From: Ottelia alismoides
Lineage: Eukaryota; Streptophyta; Magnoliopsida; Alismatales; Hydrocharitaceae
NCBI GenBank assembly: GCA_037367405.1
Contig: JAZKJV010002957.1
Location: forward strand, 248,001 to 312,000
Length of the DNA stretch: 64,000 nt
Reading direction: 5' to 3'
The position numbers and the translations under genes were made by a program. Below the pieces are notes generated by a model. That model worked only from the letters and a program-made list of their open reading frames with translations. It did no database searches and had not been told where the DNA came from. Shown here one piece after another: positions 50,626 through 61,700 of the stretch; positions within the stretch are counted from its first letter, which is position 1; every line of letters begins with the position of its first letter.

Positions 50626-53600
50626 TGATAACCCAAAACCCCGAGTGACTAAGGCAAAGGCAAAGGAATGGTCGTTGTGACCTCAATCAATCGGATGGGT
50701 ATATCAAGAAAAATCGAACCGCGAAACGAGTCAAAAATCGAACAAGGCAAAACAAGCGGTCCTAGCTATGATATTAACCTGGTATAGCTCCCAGGGTCGA
50801 ACACAAGGAGCACGGGTTGGCTCGAAAGCCTACGAAGTAGTCAAAATGAGATAAAATACAGAGAAAATATTTTTGGGGATTTTTAATGATTTTTAGATTT
50901 TTTTGGAAATTTTTAATATATGAAGAAAATGAGAAAAGCAAAAACAAGCACACTTGAGCAATTTATTTAACTCACCAAAAATGATGCAAAAATTAAGGAA
51001 AAATTGTTTTTAAGTTTTTTAGGTTTTTAAGTGTTTTTGGTGAGTTTTTGAGATTTTTTTTTAATGGGTAAATTATTTTCTAAAAATCAAACAGTGCTGA
51101 AAATAAGAGGTACTGTCCAGCAAGGCTTAAGACCCAAAGATAAAATATTCTTGGATCTCAAGAAGTCCTGAAGGTAATTTTCCTGTAATCTAGAAAGAAT
51201 AAGGAAAATTTAGGCACCCTAATTATTGTTTTTGGATTTTTACTTTATTTATTATAATTTTTATGAGTTTTTAGGGGTTTTTCAATTTTTAGGGTTTTTA
51301 AGTGATGAAAAATAGCCAAAATGGCCTGGAAAATCACACAACAAGCAAACTACAGTATCTAATTTTTTTAGAATTTTTGGGGGTGATTTTACATTTTTTT
51401 GGTATTTTTAAACCTAGACAGTAGCTAAAAAGGCTATTTTTGAATTTTTAAAAATACTAAATAAAAGCGAAAATGTCCTCAAAAATCACAGAAATTACTA
51501 CACCATGGCAGGAGCCATGTGTCGAAATCTCATTGGATTTGGAGGTGATTTACTATTTTATTCAAAAAACGCAAAGAGGGCACAGTGCACAAGGACCAAT
51601 GTGCAAATACCCGAGAATCTGGGGGCTCTGGTGCAAATTACCCAGCAAGTCACGCGCGTGGCGTGTGGCTGGGGCACACAGGGGCTTATCTGTAACAAAA
51701 ACCTACTCCTTGGACCTTTTGGTAACTGGTACCAGAAAGTCCAAGGGTATGGCTGCAAATATACCACTAAAATTCGCACATGCGTGAATACAAAGCTCAC
51801 AGGGGTATAACTGCAATTAACGGAAACTATTTCTTCATTTCATAACAGCCCAGATCTACAGGACAAAAGATGTAAAAAGCCCTAAGCTACACGTGACGAC
51901 GCACGTGGTCACATACAAACAGGGGCATACATGCAATTAACAACAACCACAAGGTCCACAGTGCAAATAACCCTACGTAAATAAAGTTTTAACACTATTT
52001 ACAGGACTGGAAATAAAATGACAAACTAAGAGGGGGCCCTAAGATATTTACCCCTTTATTGGTCGACGGCCAGATGCGCGCCACGTGGTGGATGGACGGT
52101 CAGGATGGGCGGCGCTCTCCTTTTCTTCTTCTCGTGGGCTCGATCGACGGTACGAGGGAGGCCACGTGGAGGATCTAACGTCTGGGGCTCAGGTGCCTCT
52201 CTCCTCTGCTGCCAACGGTCCGGATGGGCTCCTCAGATGGATCGACGGTCGCTGCTCCTCAACAGATGGACGGCTGGGATTAGAACTGGAGCGGAGGCGT
52301 CATCGGACGGCTCTGGAGGATGATGGAGGAACTCGACGCCGGCGAACTTCGCCGGCCTCGTGCGTGAACTGCGGTCCTCCTCAGCTGCTGCTAATGATCG
52401 GAGAAGATCCGCTGGCTCGTCCCGCAGCTGATGGTGGTGGCCGATGGCCCAGCCGAGCCCTGGAAAGGCTCCGGCGAGGCTGGCGGCGCGAAGCTCCGGT
52501 CTTGAATGTAAGGGAGGCTCAGACACTTCCCTTTGAACCTGCAAGGCACTCAAAAAGCTTCGCGGGTCGAGGGCAAAGTGCCTCGACCCAAAGAAGCGGG
52601 GTGAAGATGATCGGCGCGGTGGGGCGAAGGAGCTCCGGCGAGCGGAAGACGGTGGAGCTCGAATCCCAGCTCCGGGGCGAGCTGGGTTGAGTGGCTAGGC
52701 GAAGAACGTGCGTGAGGGATAGGCGAAGGCGATGGGATGCTCCGATGATCGAAATATGAAGCGAGATAGCAGGAATCACAGGAACACGGCGAACGGGCGA
52801 TTTGGGGGTAACTCGAAATTAGACTAATCAAGAAGGAACGGAGGTTACCTAGGTGGTGTTGTAGACTATGCTGGAGCTCAGCTGGCTCCTGGTCCTCGCC
52901 TCAAGGGTCGTCAACTCCCGAGGCTCGAGCTCCGGGTGGTCGTCGGAGCACGGCGGCGCGAAGCAGCCGGATCGATGGTCGAACACCTCCTCCTCGTTGC
53001 GACACCGGCGGGGGCAAGCTGTCACCTTGCTGGTTGCGATGGAGCTCACAGGAAAGAGAATGGGGAACCAAAGATGGCGTGAAAGTGCGGCGGAGCTCGA
53101 CCTTTATAGTGCTAGGGGTCCGGGAAGGATGGAGTCGGGTACGACGATCGGCGCGCGGATCCCTATGCAAACCTCCGGGCGAGGATCTCGGGTGCATGCA
53201 GATGGATTAGGGCCCGGGGTTTGCGGGTTTGGCATTCGGATCAGATGGGGAAAAGATCGAGAAGTCGGGTCCAGAAGAAGATCCGCGGCTCTGGTGGTCC
53301 TGGGGGAGGTGTTGACCGGGGGTCAACAATCCCCCGTGGACCAATCAGAGCCCGCCAATTATTAGAATTTTATTTGATTTTTTTGAGGCCTTAAATGGCC
53401 GAATTTTCAAAAACTTAAAACATGAAAAATGTTTGTTTTAATTTTTTCTATTTTTTAGTGATTTTTAATTAATTTTTGGAAATTAACATAAGGTATATAC
53501 AATATAGGTCTATATAGGTATATATATACAATATAGTATTTTTAATTTTGATTTTTAATTAGTTATTTTTATACATTTTTATTCCCATTTTGTATTTTAT

Positions 53601-54289
53601 TTATTTATAAGATAAAATTAGGAATAAAAGGCTATTTTTATTTTATTTTTTATATTCGTAAGGGAAATAATTATTTATTTACACTTATATACATGGTAGA
53701 TATACAAGGTATTTTTGTATTTGTAATTTTGTAATTTTTATTTGATTTTTGGTTTAATTCTTTTTATTTTATTTATTTACAAAACATAAAAAAGAAATAT
53801 TCACAAAAAGTTTTAGAAATAAATAACTTTATTTTCAAGGTGAAATAGGTAAAGGATGGTGGTCTTATGTACATGGTGAAGGTGTATTTTTGGTTTTTTT
53901 GATTTTTAGATTTTTATTTTGTTTTTAATGGCTTATAAATATGTACAAAATATATACAAGTGTATTTTTGGATGAGGAAAATATTATTTTATTTATTTAC
54001 ATAAATATTTGCATATGAGCCCCTATCTCCCTCTACTTGTGGCTTTTATGCGGTCAGGCCCATGCTGAGCCTTCCCTTGGGTTAGGTTGCTCAATATTTA
54101 TTCTAAATATTTCCCTCTTTTTCTTTTTCTTCTTTATTCTTTTATTTTTGCACAAAAACATGCTAATTACATATTTTTACAAAATGCATGCTTTTGCTAA
54201 TTATTGCTATTTACATATATCTACATGTATTTGCAAAGGTTTTTGTAGCTAAAATATAAGAATAAAGAGTGATGAATGGGTATTCATCA
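50626..54289 (-). repeat. 3' LTR of retrotransposon B (3.66 kb)
   Basis: Starts TGATGAAT-ACCC-ATTCATCA at 54289 directly after the polypurine tract and ends GGGTTATCA at 50626. The GC-rich block at 52000-53350 carries several gatcnACGGt motifs and long ORFs on both strands (for example 52085-52690 and 52868-53365 plus strand) with no recognisable protein. I treat them as composition effects. The AT-rich part is 53370-54289. Confidence 0.85.
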
Positions 54290-54305
54290 CCCCCCTATAC
54301 TATAC
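54290..54305 (-). other. Polypurine tract of B
   Basis: Minus-strand GTATAGTATAGGGGGG immediately upstream of the LTR start. It primes plus-strand DNA synthesis in LTR elements. Confidence 0.85.
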
Positions 54306-55840
54306 TTTGCTAGTCCCTTAGCAAACACTTATTTGAAAAAGAAGGGAAAAAGAAAGAAACAGAAAAAGAAAAAGAGGATGTACATGGATTAAGGTTGAGT
54401 TATTAAACTTTCCTTCATTAAATTGAAATATGGAGCTTGATCAGATCTTTGGATTATTGATGTGTCGGAACCTTATTTGGACTTAAGCTTAAAACTCAAC
54501 AGCCTCTAAGTTCCACCAATCTATGGACAAGACTCCTCAATAAACCAGATCAGAACAAGTCTACATACACAAACTCTAATGACCATGAATCTTTCCAAGC
54601 AGTGTAAGTGATATGTGGCTCCCCACCTCAGAAGCAACAAAGAAACAACCTCCCTCAACCTGGTAACTCTAATGCCTCGGTCTAGCAACTCTTTCCTCGA
54701 GAAGCGGGGTATTCCCTTCTAAGTTCAAGTGCAACCGGCTCAAGAAGAGGGGGTAGAAGTATAGAGTTTTGGAAGCCTAGCCAGTGTAGCTAGGTCTCCC
54801 GCTGCAAGCTTCATGAGATGTAACATGGATACCATAAGCTTTGCTTTATTTGACTATGTACACTCCGGTGGGGTTATTAAATTTTCAATCCGACCCACCA
54901 CTTTTTTGGAGTTCTTTTTGCATTTTTGCATTTTTTTTTCTTTTTTTTTTCAAGAACTTCTGTACAGCATATCTACATGGTGCAGCATATAAGAAATTTC
55001 CCCTTGAGCCAGTAGACTATCCCTCTTTTGAAGCTTTATTGCAACCCACGGCTTCTGTCTTTAGTCTTCATCACCACTAGACCAAGTTGAGGTGCACTTC
55101 CTTCACTAGAAGAAGAAGAGAGGTTCCGCCTAGAAGTACTACCCTCATATGCTACCCCAAGCCAAAGGAAACTGCCTCCTCACTACCTCATCCGTGGAGA
55201 GCCATGTGTAAGTGCAGGTGCAAGTCAAGCCATTGTCTCTAAGAGTCATGCGTGTGTTGTTAAGTGTTCTACTTAAGCTCATCAAGATGACATATTCTCA
55301 TAGCCTAGTGGACTCAAAGAATTAAGTCCTTATGGACATGAAAAGCCTTAACCCTAAGTCCTATAAGGTTCCTCTTAAAGTTAAGTGGATTAAGATCTTA
55401 TTCAAGCTCCATTTCTCAATTTAATTCCAGGCTTAGTTTAAATGTCAACTCTCATCCAGGAAAAACTATATACATATATGTACACAAGATGCTATTTACA
55501 AATATTTTACAATCATGCAAAATTTTTGAAAAATGTTTTGAAATCATGGATGATGATGATGCATGAGGTGCACGTTTTGCAAAAAGATATTTACAAACAT
55601 TTACAGAAGCTTTTTTGCAAACTTTTGATTTTCAAAACATTTTGGAAAAATTTTGTACTATATACATAATTTTGATACAAAATATTTACACAACTTTACA
55701 CAAAAGATTTTTGAAATCCTTTTTACAAAAATACTTTGTACATTAGCTATGTATGTGCAAGGATAAAAGAGGTTTATGTACATGAAAAAAAAATTTTAAA
55801 TTTTGTGATTTTTAGCCATTTTATTTATTAACACACTCAC

Positions 55841-55900
55841 ACAAAGTACGAGTTATGGCTAAAGTATATATGAAATATATACACACCCCCCCTATACTTA
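55841..55900 (-). other. Conserved 3' UTR block with G run and AT hairpin (B)
   Basis: Minus strand: CTAAGTATAGGGGGGG, then GTATATA-TTTCA-TATATAC, then CTTTAGCCATAACTCGTAC. Nearly the same order and spacing occurs in X (11358-11417) and E (13681-13735), although surrounding DNA has diverged. Confidence 0.75.
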
Positions 55901-56037
55901 GCTCGAACGATGTCCTCAGAGTGATCAAGAGCGATGAAGAAGACATAACTCGTGCTTAATAAAAGGGAAGTGAAAAGGAATGGCTATGTACAAGAACGAA
56001 TGAATGAATAGAATGAGAGGAACTCGGTGGTTTCCCC

Positions 56038-56243
56038 CTATACTTAGGATCAACTAATCCTAAGTATAGCAAGCTGTACATGAAGGGAAAGCCGAGTGAA
56101 GAAGATACAGAATCTGCTCCCCCTATACTTAGGGTAAAATATCCCTAAGTATAGGCAGCAAAACAGGGGCAGAACGAATGAAAAGAATACCCGCAGGTCC
56201 GACATCCCCCCTATACTTAGGTAAAGTACACCCTAAGTATAGC
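56038..56243 (-). repeat. Three long hairpins, each ending in a polypurine-like G run (B)
   Basis: 56038-56069: 13-bp perfect stem, loop CAACTA. 56123-56154: 12-bp perfect stem, 8-base loop. 56212-56243: 11-bp perfect stem. All share the arm CTATACTTAGG/CCTAAGTATAG, and on the minus strand each 3' arm runs into four to six extra G, resembling the true polypurine tract. Confidence 0.9.
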
Positions 56244-56372
56244 ATAATCATAAGATGAGAAAGGGATGTGGGACTAAAGAATAGAATGATATGGACAACT
56301 GGATCTATACAGGCGGAGGAACAGTGAAAATCAGGCGTGAGATGCAAAAGATGTGAGTCAAGAGACCACATC

Positions 56373-58748
56373 TCACGCAAAATGAATAGGGGCACAAATA
56401 ATAACGTCCCGCGGCTCATGATCTAGAAATGGCTTGAGCCGCTGGCCGTTCACTCGAAAGGTGCTCTCAGAAGACAACTCGGATATATCAATACTACCAT
56501 TGTCGTGCACCTTTCTGACGAGAAAAGGTCCCTTCCATTTGCTCTGTAGCTTCCCTGGAAATAGTCTAAGCCTCGCATCAAACAGCCATACCCTCTGTCC
56601 AATCTCAAAATGGTTGTGGCTGATATGAGAATCATGCCACTCCTTCACTTTTTCCTTATAATGTAGGCTGCTTGAGAAAGCTGCATCTCTAAGCTCCTCC
56701 AGGGCAGCTAACTCTGCCCTCCTCTGGTCTCCCATACCATTTGGATCCATAAGAATATCAGTGACTGCCCAAAGTGACTTGTGCCTCAGCTCAACAGGTA
56801 GATGGCATGGCTTGCCATAAACGAGGCGAAAGGGAGATGTACCCAATGGAGTCTTGAAAGACGTCCGATATGCCCACAAGACCGAGTCCAAAAGCTGTGA
56901 CCAATTCTTTCGGTCAGGGCGGACGACTTTCTGCAGAATAGTCTTGATCTCCCTGTTCGACACCTCAGCTAGACCATTCGTCTGTGGATGGTAAGGTGTG
57001 GCAACACGATGGTCTATACTGAACTCGCTAGCAAGGGCCTTCACCTGGTCGTTGATGAAATGAGACCCCCCATCAGAAATAAGAACTCGTGGAACCCCGA
57101 ACCGCGTGATGATATGCTTCCTCAGAAATCTGCAAACTGTCCTCGCATCAGCGGCTCGGGTGGGGATAGCCTCAACCCAACGACTAACATAATCCACGGC
57201 CAACAGAATGTACTCAAATCCCTGTCTCTTAGGGAATGGACCCATGAAATCGATGCCCCATGCGTCAAAAACCTCACAGAAGTGAATGGGATGCATCGGC
57301 ATCATATCACGCTGTCCACAAGTGCCCATCCTCTGACAGTCAGTACACCTCTTCACGAACTCATCCGAGTCCTTGAAGAGGGTAGGCCACCACAAGCCGG
57401 ATTGGAGCACTTTCTGTGCCGTTCTCCTCCCAGAATGATGTCCTCCTGCCTCAAGCTTGTGGCAGTAAGTGAGGACGCTATGGTGTTCCTCCTGAGGAAT
57501 ACACCGACGCCAGACGCTATCCCCTCCTTCGTGGTAAAGGATGGGATCCTCCCAGTGGTAGGACTTGGCCTTCGCAAGGAAGGTCTCAAGCCTCTGCCTG
57601 GGCCAATCTTGTGGGACTTTCCCAGCAACGAGAAAGTTCACAATATCGGCATACCACGGGAGTGAGGCAATAGCAAGGATCGCCTCATCTGGGAAGGTAT
57701 CTCGAATAGGATCAATCTGCTCAGAATCCTCAGGCTGCTCTAATCGGGAAAGATGATCCGCCACCACATTCTTGACTCCAGGCTTATCCTTAATCTCAAT
57801 ATCGAACTCCTGGAGTAGAAGGATCCATCTCGTCAATCTGGCCTTGGCATCCTTCTTTGCCATGAGGTACCGGATGGCGGTATGATCTGTAAACAAAGTC
57901 ACTCTAGATCCAATGATATACGATCTGAACTTATCTAGGGCAAACACTACTGCTAGCATCTCCTTCTCTGTGACCGTATAATTCCGCTGGGCGGAATCTA
58001 ATGTGCGGCTAGCATAGTGTATAGCAAATGGTACTCCATCCCTCCTCTGTCCCAGCACTGCCCCCACGGCAAAATCGGAGGCGTCCGTCATGATCTCGAA
58101 TGGGAGAGACCAATCAGGCGGCTGGAGAACATGAGCCTCAATCACACATCTTTGGAGAGTAGCAAACGACGAAAGACACTTGTCATCGACAAGGAACTCG
58201 GTGTCTTTCGTCAAGAGGTCAGACAACGGTCGGGCAATCTTGCTGAAATCCTGAATGAACCTCCTATAAAATCCAACGTGCCCCAGGAATGACCGTAGCT
58301 GCCTCAAATTGGACGGCGGTGTGAGTTTTCTAATGACATCAACCTTGGCCGGATCAACCTCCATGCCCCTGTTGGAGATGATGTGGCCAAGCACCGTCCC
58401 TTGAGTCACCATGAAGTGACTCTTCTCCCAAGATAGCACCAAATGGAACTCAATACATCGCTGGAGTACCCGGTCTAAGCAGTCAAGACAAGAATCAAAT
58501 CCGTCGCCGTAGACCGAGAAATCGTCCATGAAGACCTCCAAACACTCCCCTACCATGTCCGAAAAGATCGACAGCATGCACCTCTGAAAAGTCGCAGGGG
58601 CATTGCATAGCCCAAATGGCATGCGTCGAAAAGCATATGTGCCGAAGGGACAGGTAAAGGTGGTCTTCTCCTGATCCTCAGGAGCGATGGCCACCTGGTT
58701 GTAGCCCGAGTACCCATCCAGGAAACAATAATGGCTCTTCCCTGCCAA
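56373..58748 (-). CDS. pol: B: Pol C-terminal part (RT, RNase H, integrase)
   Basis: 791 codons in the same frame as the upstream part, from which it is separated by one TAG (58761-58763) and four codons. [10 protein letters not shown] at the start supplies the first catalytic Asp, and F-M-D-D-F (about residues 73-77) the other two. RNase [16 protein letters not shown] and T-D-H-T-A (about 215-310). Integrase: H-H then C-T-D-C-Q-R-M-G zinc region (about 420-470), [15 protein letters not shown] and the Glu in N-G-L-A-E as DDE triad, then K-W-K-G-P-F as the GPF module (about 740). It makes cDNA and inserts it. All catalytic residues are present. The annotated first Met is internal to RT and not a natural start. 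Confidence 0.93.
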   Translation of the reverse strand: MAGKSHYCFLDGYSGYNQVAIAPEDQEKTTFTCPFGTYAFRRMPFGLCNAPATFQRCMLSIFSDMVGECLEVFMDDFSVYGDGFDSCLDCLDRVLQRCIEFHLVLSWEKSHFMVTQGTVLGHIISNRGMEVDPAKVDVIRKLTPPSNLRQLRSFLGHVGFYRRFIQDFSKIARPLSDLLTKDTEFLVDDKCLSSFATLQRCVIEAHVLQPPDWSLPFEIMTDASDFAVGAVLGQRRDGVPFAIHYASRTLDSAQRNYTVTEKEMLAVVFALDKFRSYIIGSRVTLFTDHTAIRYLMAKKDAKARLTRWILLLQEFDIEIKDKPGVKNVVADHLSRLEQPEDSEQIDPIRDTFPDEAILAIASLPWYADIVNFLVAGKVPQDWPRQRLETFLAKAKSYHWEDPILYHEGGDSVWRRCIPQEEHHSVLTYCHKLEAGGHHSGRRTAQKVLQSGLWWPTLFKDSDEFVKRCTDCQRMGTCGQRDMMPMHPIHFCEVFDAWGIDFMGPFPKRQGFEYILLAVDYVSRWVEAIPTRAADARTVCRFLRKHIITRFGVPRVLISDGGSHFINDQVKALASEFSIDHRVATPYHPQTNGLAEVSNREIKTILQKVVRPDRKNWSQLLDSVLWAYRTSFKTPLGTSPFRLVYGKPCHLPVELRHKSLWAVTDILMDPNGMGDQRRAELAALEELRDAAFSSSLHYKEKVKEWHDSHISHNHFEIGQRVWLFDARLRLFPGKLQSKWKGPFLVRKVHDNGSIDISELSSESTFRVNGQRLKPFLDHEPRDVIICAPIHFA

Positions 58749-58760
58749 TCTCTCAATGAT

Positions 58761-61700
58761 CTAGTCAATAAAAGGCAGGGGGAAATGGTCCTTCTTGGTG
58801 GCCTGGTTGAGTCTCCTGTAGTCAACACAGACCCTCCAAGAAGTGGGTACTCGTGTAGCGATCTCCTCTCCCGACTCACTGATCACAGTCGTGATGCCCG
58901 TCTTCTTGGGCACCACATGCAAGGGGCTGACCCACTTGGTGTCGGAAATGGGATAAATAAAATCTGCGCTCCACCATTTGGATATTTCCTTCATCACGAC
59001 CTCTCTCAGGTTGGGGTTCAGTCGCCGCTGGAACTCACGCGACGGCTTCGCCCCCTCCTCAAGATAGATATGGTGGGAGCACACCACTGGACTAATCCCA
59101 TGGAGATCCGCTACGCTCCATCCGATCGCCTTGCGGTTCTTTTCAAGAACCCCCATCAGACGGGATTCTTGCTCTCCAGTCAACTCGGCTGAGATGATGA
59201 CTGGGTACATCTCTGGATCGCCCGCAAGGAATCGATACTTCAGCGAAGTAGGGAGCGGCTTTCGCTCTGGAATGCTGGGTGCTGGCAAATCTGGCTGTGG
59301 AAGAAACCGAGTGAAAGCTGCAAGGTCGGCCACATCTGCCTGGGAAAGTGACAGCGTACTCTCGCAAACTGGATCGGGAGAAGGCGGCTCAACTGCACTG
59401 TCTCTGCTCTGCTCTGCCCCTACCTCCTCCTCAACTGTAGGCTCAAATGGACTCATGTCTGGCATCTGATCATAGCAATCGGCCCAATCAGACTCTGAAT
59501 CCGAGGGATCTGTATCAGAAGCAGTGGCATCAGTACCACCGGGAAACAAGGTGGCCTCAGCACCACCATCACGAATCACTGTGCTGCGATCGAGAACCGG
59601 CTCTGCTGCCGTAAAGGTATCCGGAACCAGGTCTGTGCTCTCCAGACCCTCCTCTGCTATCGTCTCTGCATCAGCTGTATCTGAAAGTGAGAGGGTGGTC
59701 TGTGTCTCCAGGTCTGCCCAAGCTGCCTCATCGTCTGAAATCACAAAATCGCAGTCCTGGTGGATGTCTGGCTCTGCGTCTGTCAGCTGCTCTGAATCGG
59801 TACTCGCATCTGAGCGGGCTCTGAGTCTGGCTCTGTAGTCCTCAACCGTCTCTATTTGTATACTCTCGCCCTCGACGCGAAAGTACACCTTCCCGCTATC
59901 ATGATCAGTCACCGCCTTGGCTGTGGCCAAGAACGGACGACCAAGGATGATGGGGGTATCGGTCACTGACTCAGGGATCTCCATGTCCAACACTACGAAG
60001 TCCACGGGGAATTTCAGGCCCTGAATCGTGACGATAACGTCTCGTAACAACCCCTTCGGCCTCTTGACAGATCGATCAGCGAACTGAAGGACTGTCCTGC
60101 TCTGTCGAAGAGTGACCAACTCGAAGCGGTCGAGAAGGGCTGCCGGAAGAAGGTTAATCGACGATCCGCTATCTAGAAGAGTACGGTCGAACCTCTGCTC
60201 ACTAATCTGGCATCTGACATACGGGGCCCCTGCATCTGGCCTCTTGGCTGGCAGTCGGTTCTGGATCGCGAAGCACGTGGCTTTCGTCAGCACATGTATC
60301 TCTGAAGTATGGTTCCTCCTCCTCCTCCTAACTGTAGTCCTCTCTCTCAAAGATCTCTGGAGAAGGGGGATGTGCTGCAAAGCCTCCTGGAGGGTCAGCT
60401 GAATGTGAAATCGATCTATCATGCTCTGGCTGAACTCCTCAAGCTCTCTCTTTTTGGGATTTTCTGATTTCTTCCCCTTCCCCATCTGAAGGGCTCTAGG
60501 GAAGGGGATCACTGGGTCCTTCTCAGATGAAGGACTAGGAAAAGATCTACGCGGTTCAAGGACCGGATCCACACATACATCATGCACCACAGTGGGACCA
60601 AAAGAATGTAAACCTTTTCCTTTATTCATCACAGAATCCTGAGATACATGACCATGAGGAAAAACAACAACTCTCTCTCTACAGACACCGGTGGCCTCAG
60701 TACCACCACGGATGGGCTGCTCTGCTGCTGCTGGTGAAGGTAGACGTCGGGCGGCATCAGTACCGCTTGCTGGCTCGGCTGCTGTTGGGGTGGCATCAGT
60801 ACCACCTCCTCGATCTGGTGAAGTGGCGGCCTCAGTACCGCCTGTGGGATCAGCATCATCGGTGGCCTCAGTACCACCGTCATCGACTGGAGAGGCCTCA
60901 GTACCGCTCTCCTCCTCCTCCTGGGGCGCCTCTGGATGGTGCTCAGCTGAGGCGCCGCCGCCGGCTGGGGTCCTACCGCTCCTAAGCGTGGCAAAATCAA
61001 CATCAAACAGATCTGAAGAAGTATCATCAAATGGATCGCTAGGAGTGGCTAACTCAGTATGTACTACCTGCTCAGACTTCCGCTTCAGGTTGTTCGGATT
61101 GGGTTCTATCTGTGCAGGTATGGCGGCCTTCCCTCTCACCAAGTCCCGCATCTCCTGGCGGAACTCATCCATCTCCCGTCTGAAGGTCGCCTGCTGGTCC
61201 GTGAGGAGGCGGGCGATATCATCCAAGGCAGGGCTCTCGTGGGAGCCCGACGGGTAGCCTCTCTGTGGGTGAGGCTGCTGGTACTGCTGTGGGTGAGAGG
61301 GGTAGGATGGAGGGTGCTGCTGGTGCTGGTATCCCGGGTGAGCCTGCTGCTCACGTCTCCAAGACTGTCCCTGCTGCTGATGGGGACGAGGACTGTAGGA
61401 TGGCTGCTGCTGATACACTGGGGGCTGCTGCTGCGGCTGGTGCTGGTCTCTCTGATGGGAGTACTGCCCTCCCTGACCTGACGGCTGCTGCTGGGGCTGG
61501 GCACCACCACTCCCCCACCTGAATCCGGGATGGTCTCGTCGGATCCCAGGCTGGGGACGGTCGTACCAGATCCCGTTGACATCCATCAACGGCTCTGCAT
61601 CCAAGGGGGCTGGGGGTAGTACTGCCAACGGCTGGTCCGACTGGTAGAGCACCATCTGCATCTCTGAAGATGGTGGAGACTGGTAGGTGGGCTGCGGCTG

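Larger units (their letters stand above)
54306..56372 (-). other. 3' UTR of B without env-like ORF
   Basis: About 2 kb between pol stop and polypurine tract. Some Athila elements carry an env-like ORF here, but I find no minus-strand frame of note. Three long hairpins (56243-56038), the conserved block 55900-55841 and T/A-rich DNA fill the space. Confidence 0.75.

Noticed and set aside
52085..53365. Long GC-rich open frames (up to 201 codons) on both strands in LTR B
   Set aside because: They occur on both strands in a GC-rich LTR segment with few AT codons, show no domain, and are not kept in the related LTR pieces.
46787..54289. A single 7.5-kb LTR
   Set aside because: Internal LTR-type ends at 49020 and 50626 and restart of the same sequence order indicate three stacked LTRs, not one very long one.
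54306..56372. Envelope-like third ORF in B
   Set aside because: No minus-strand frame of useful length or with signal peptide and transmembrane pattern. The 96-codon frame at 56129-56419 overlaps the pol end and the hairpins and looks fortuitous.
56988..57665. 225-codon plus-strand frame opposite the integrase of B
   Set aside because: Antisense shadow of a clear integrase.
60691..61257. Plus-strand Ser/Val/Pro-rich frame of 188 codons
   Set aside because: Shadow of the Gln-rich and Gly-Thr-Glu-Ala-rich linker of B on the minus strand.
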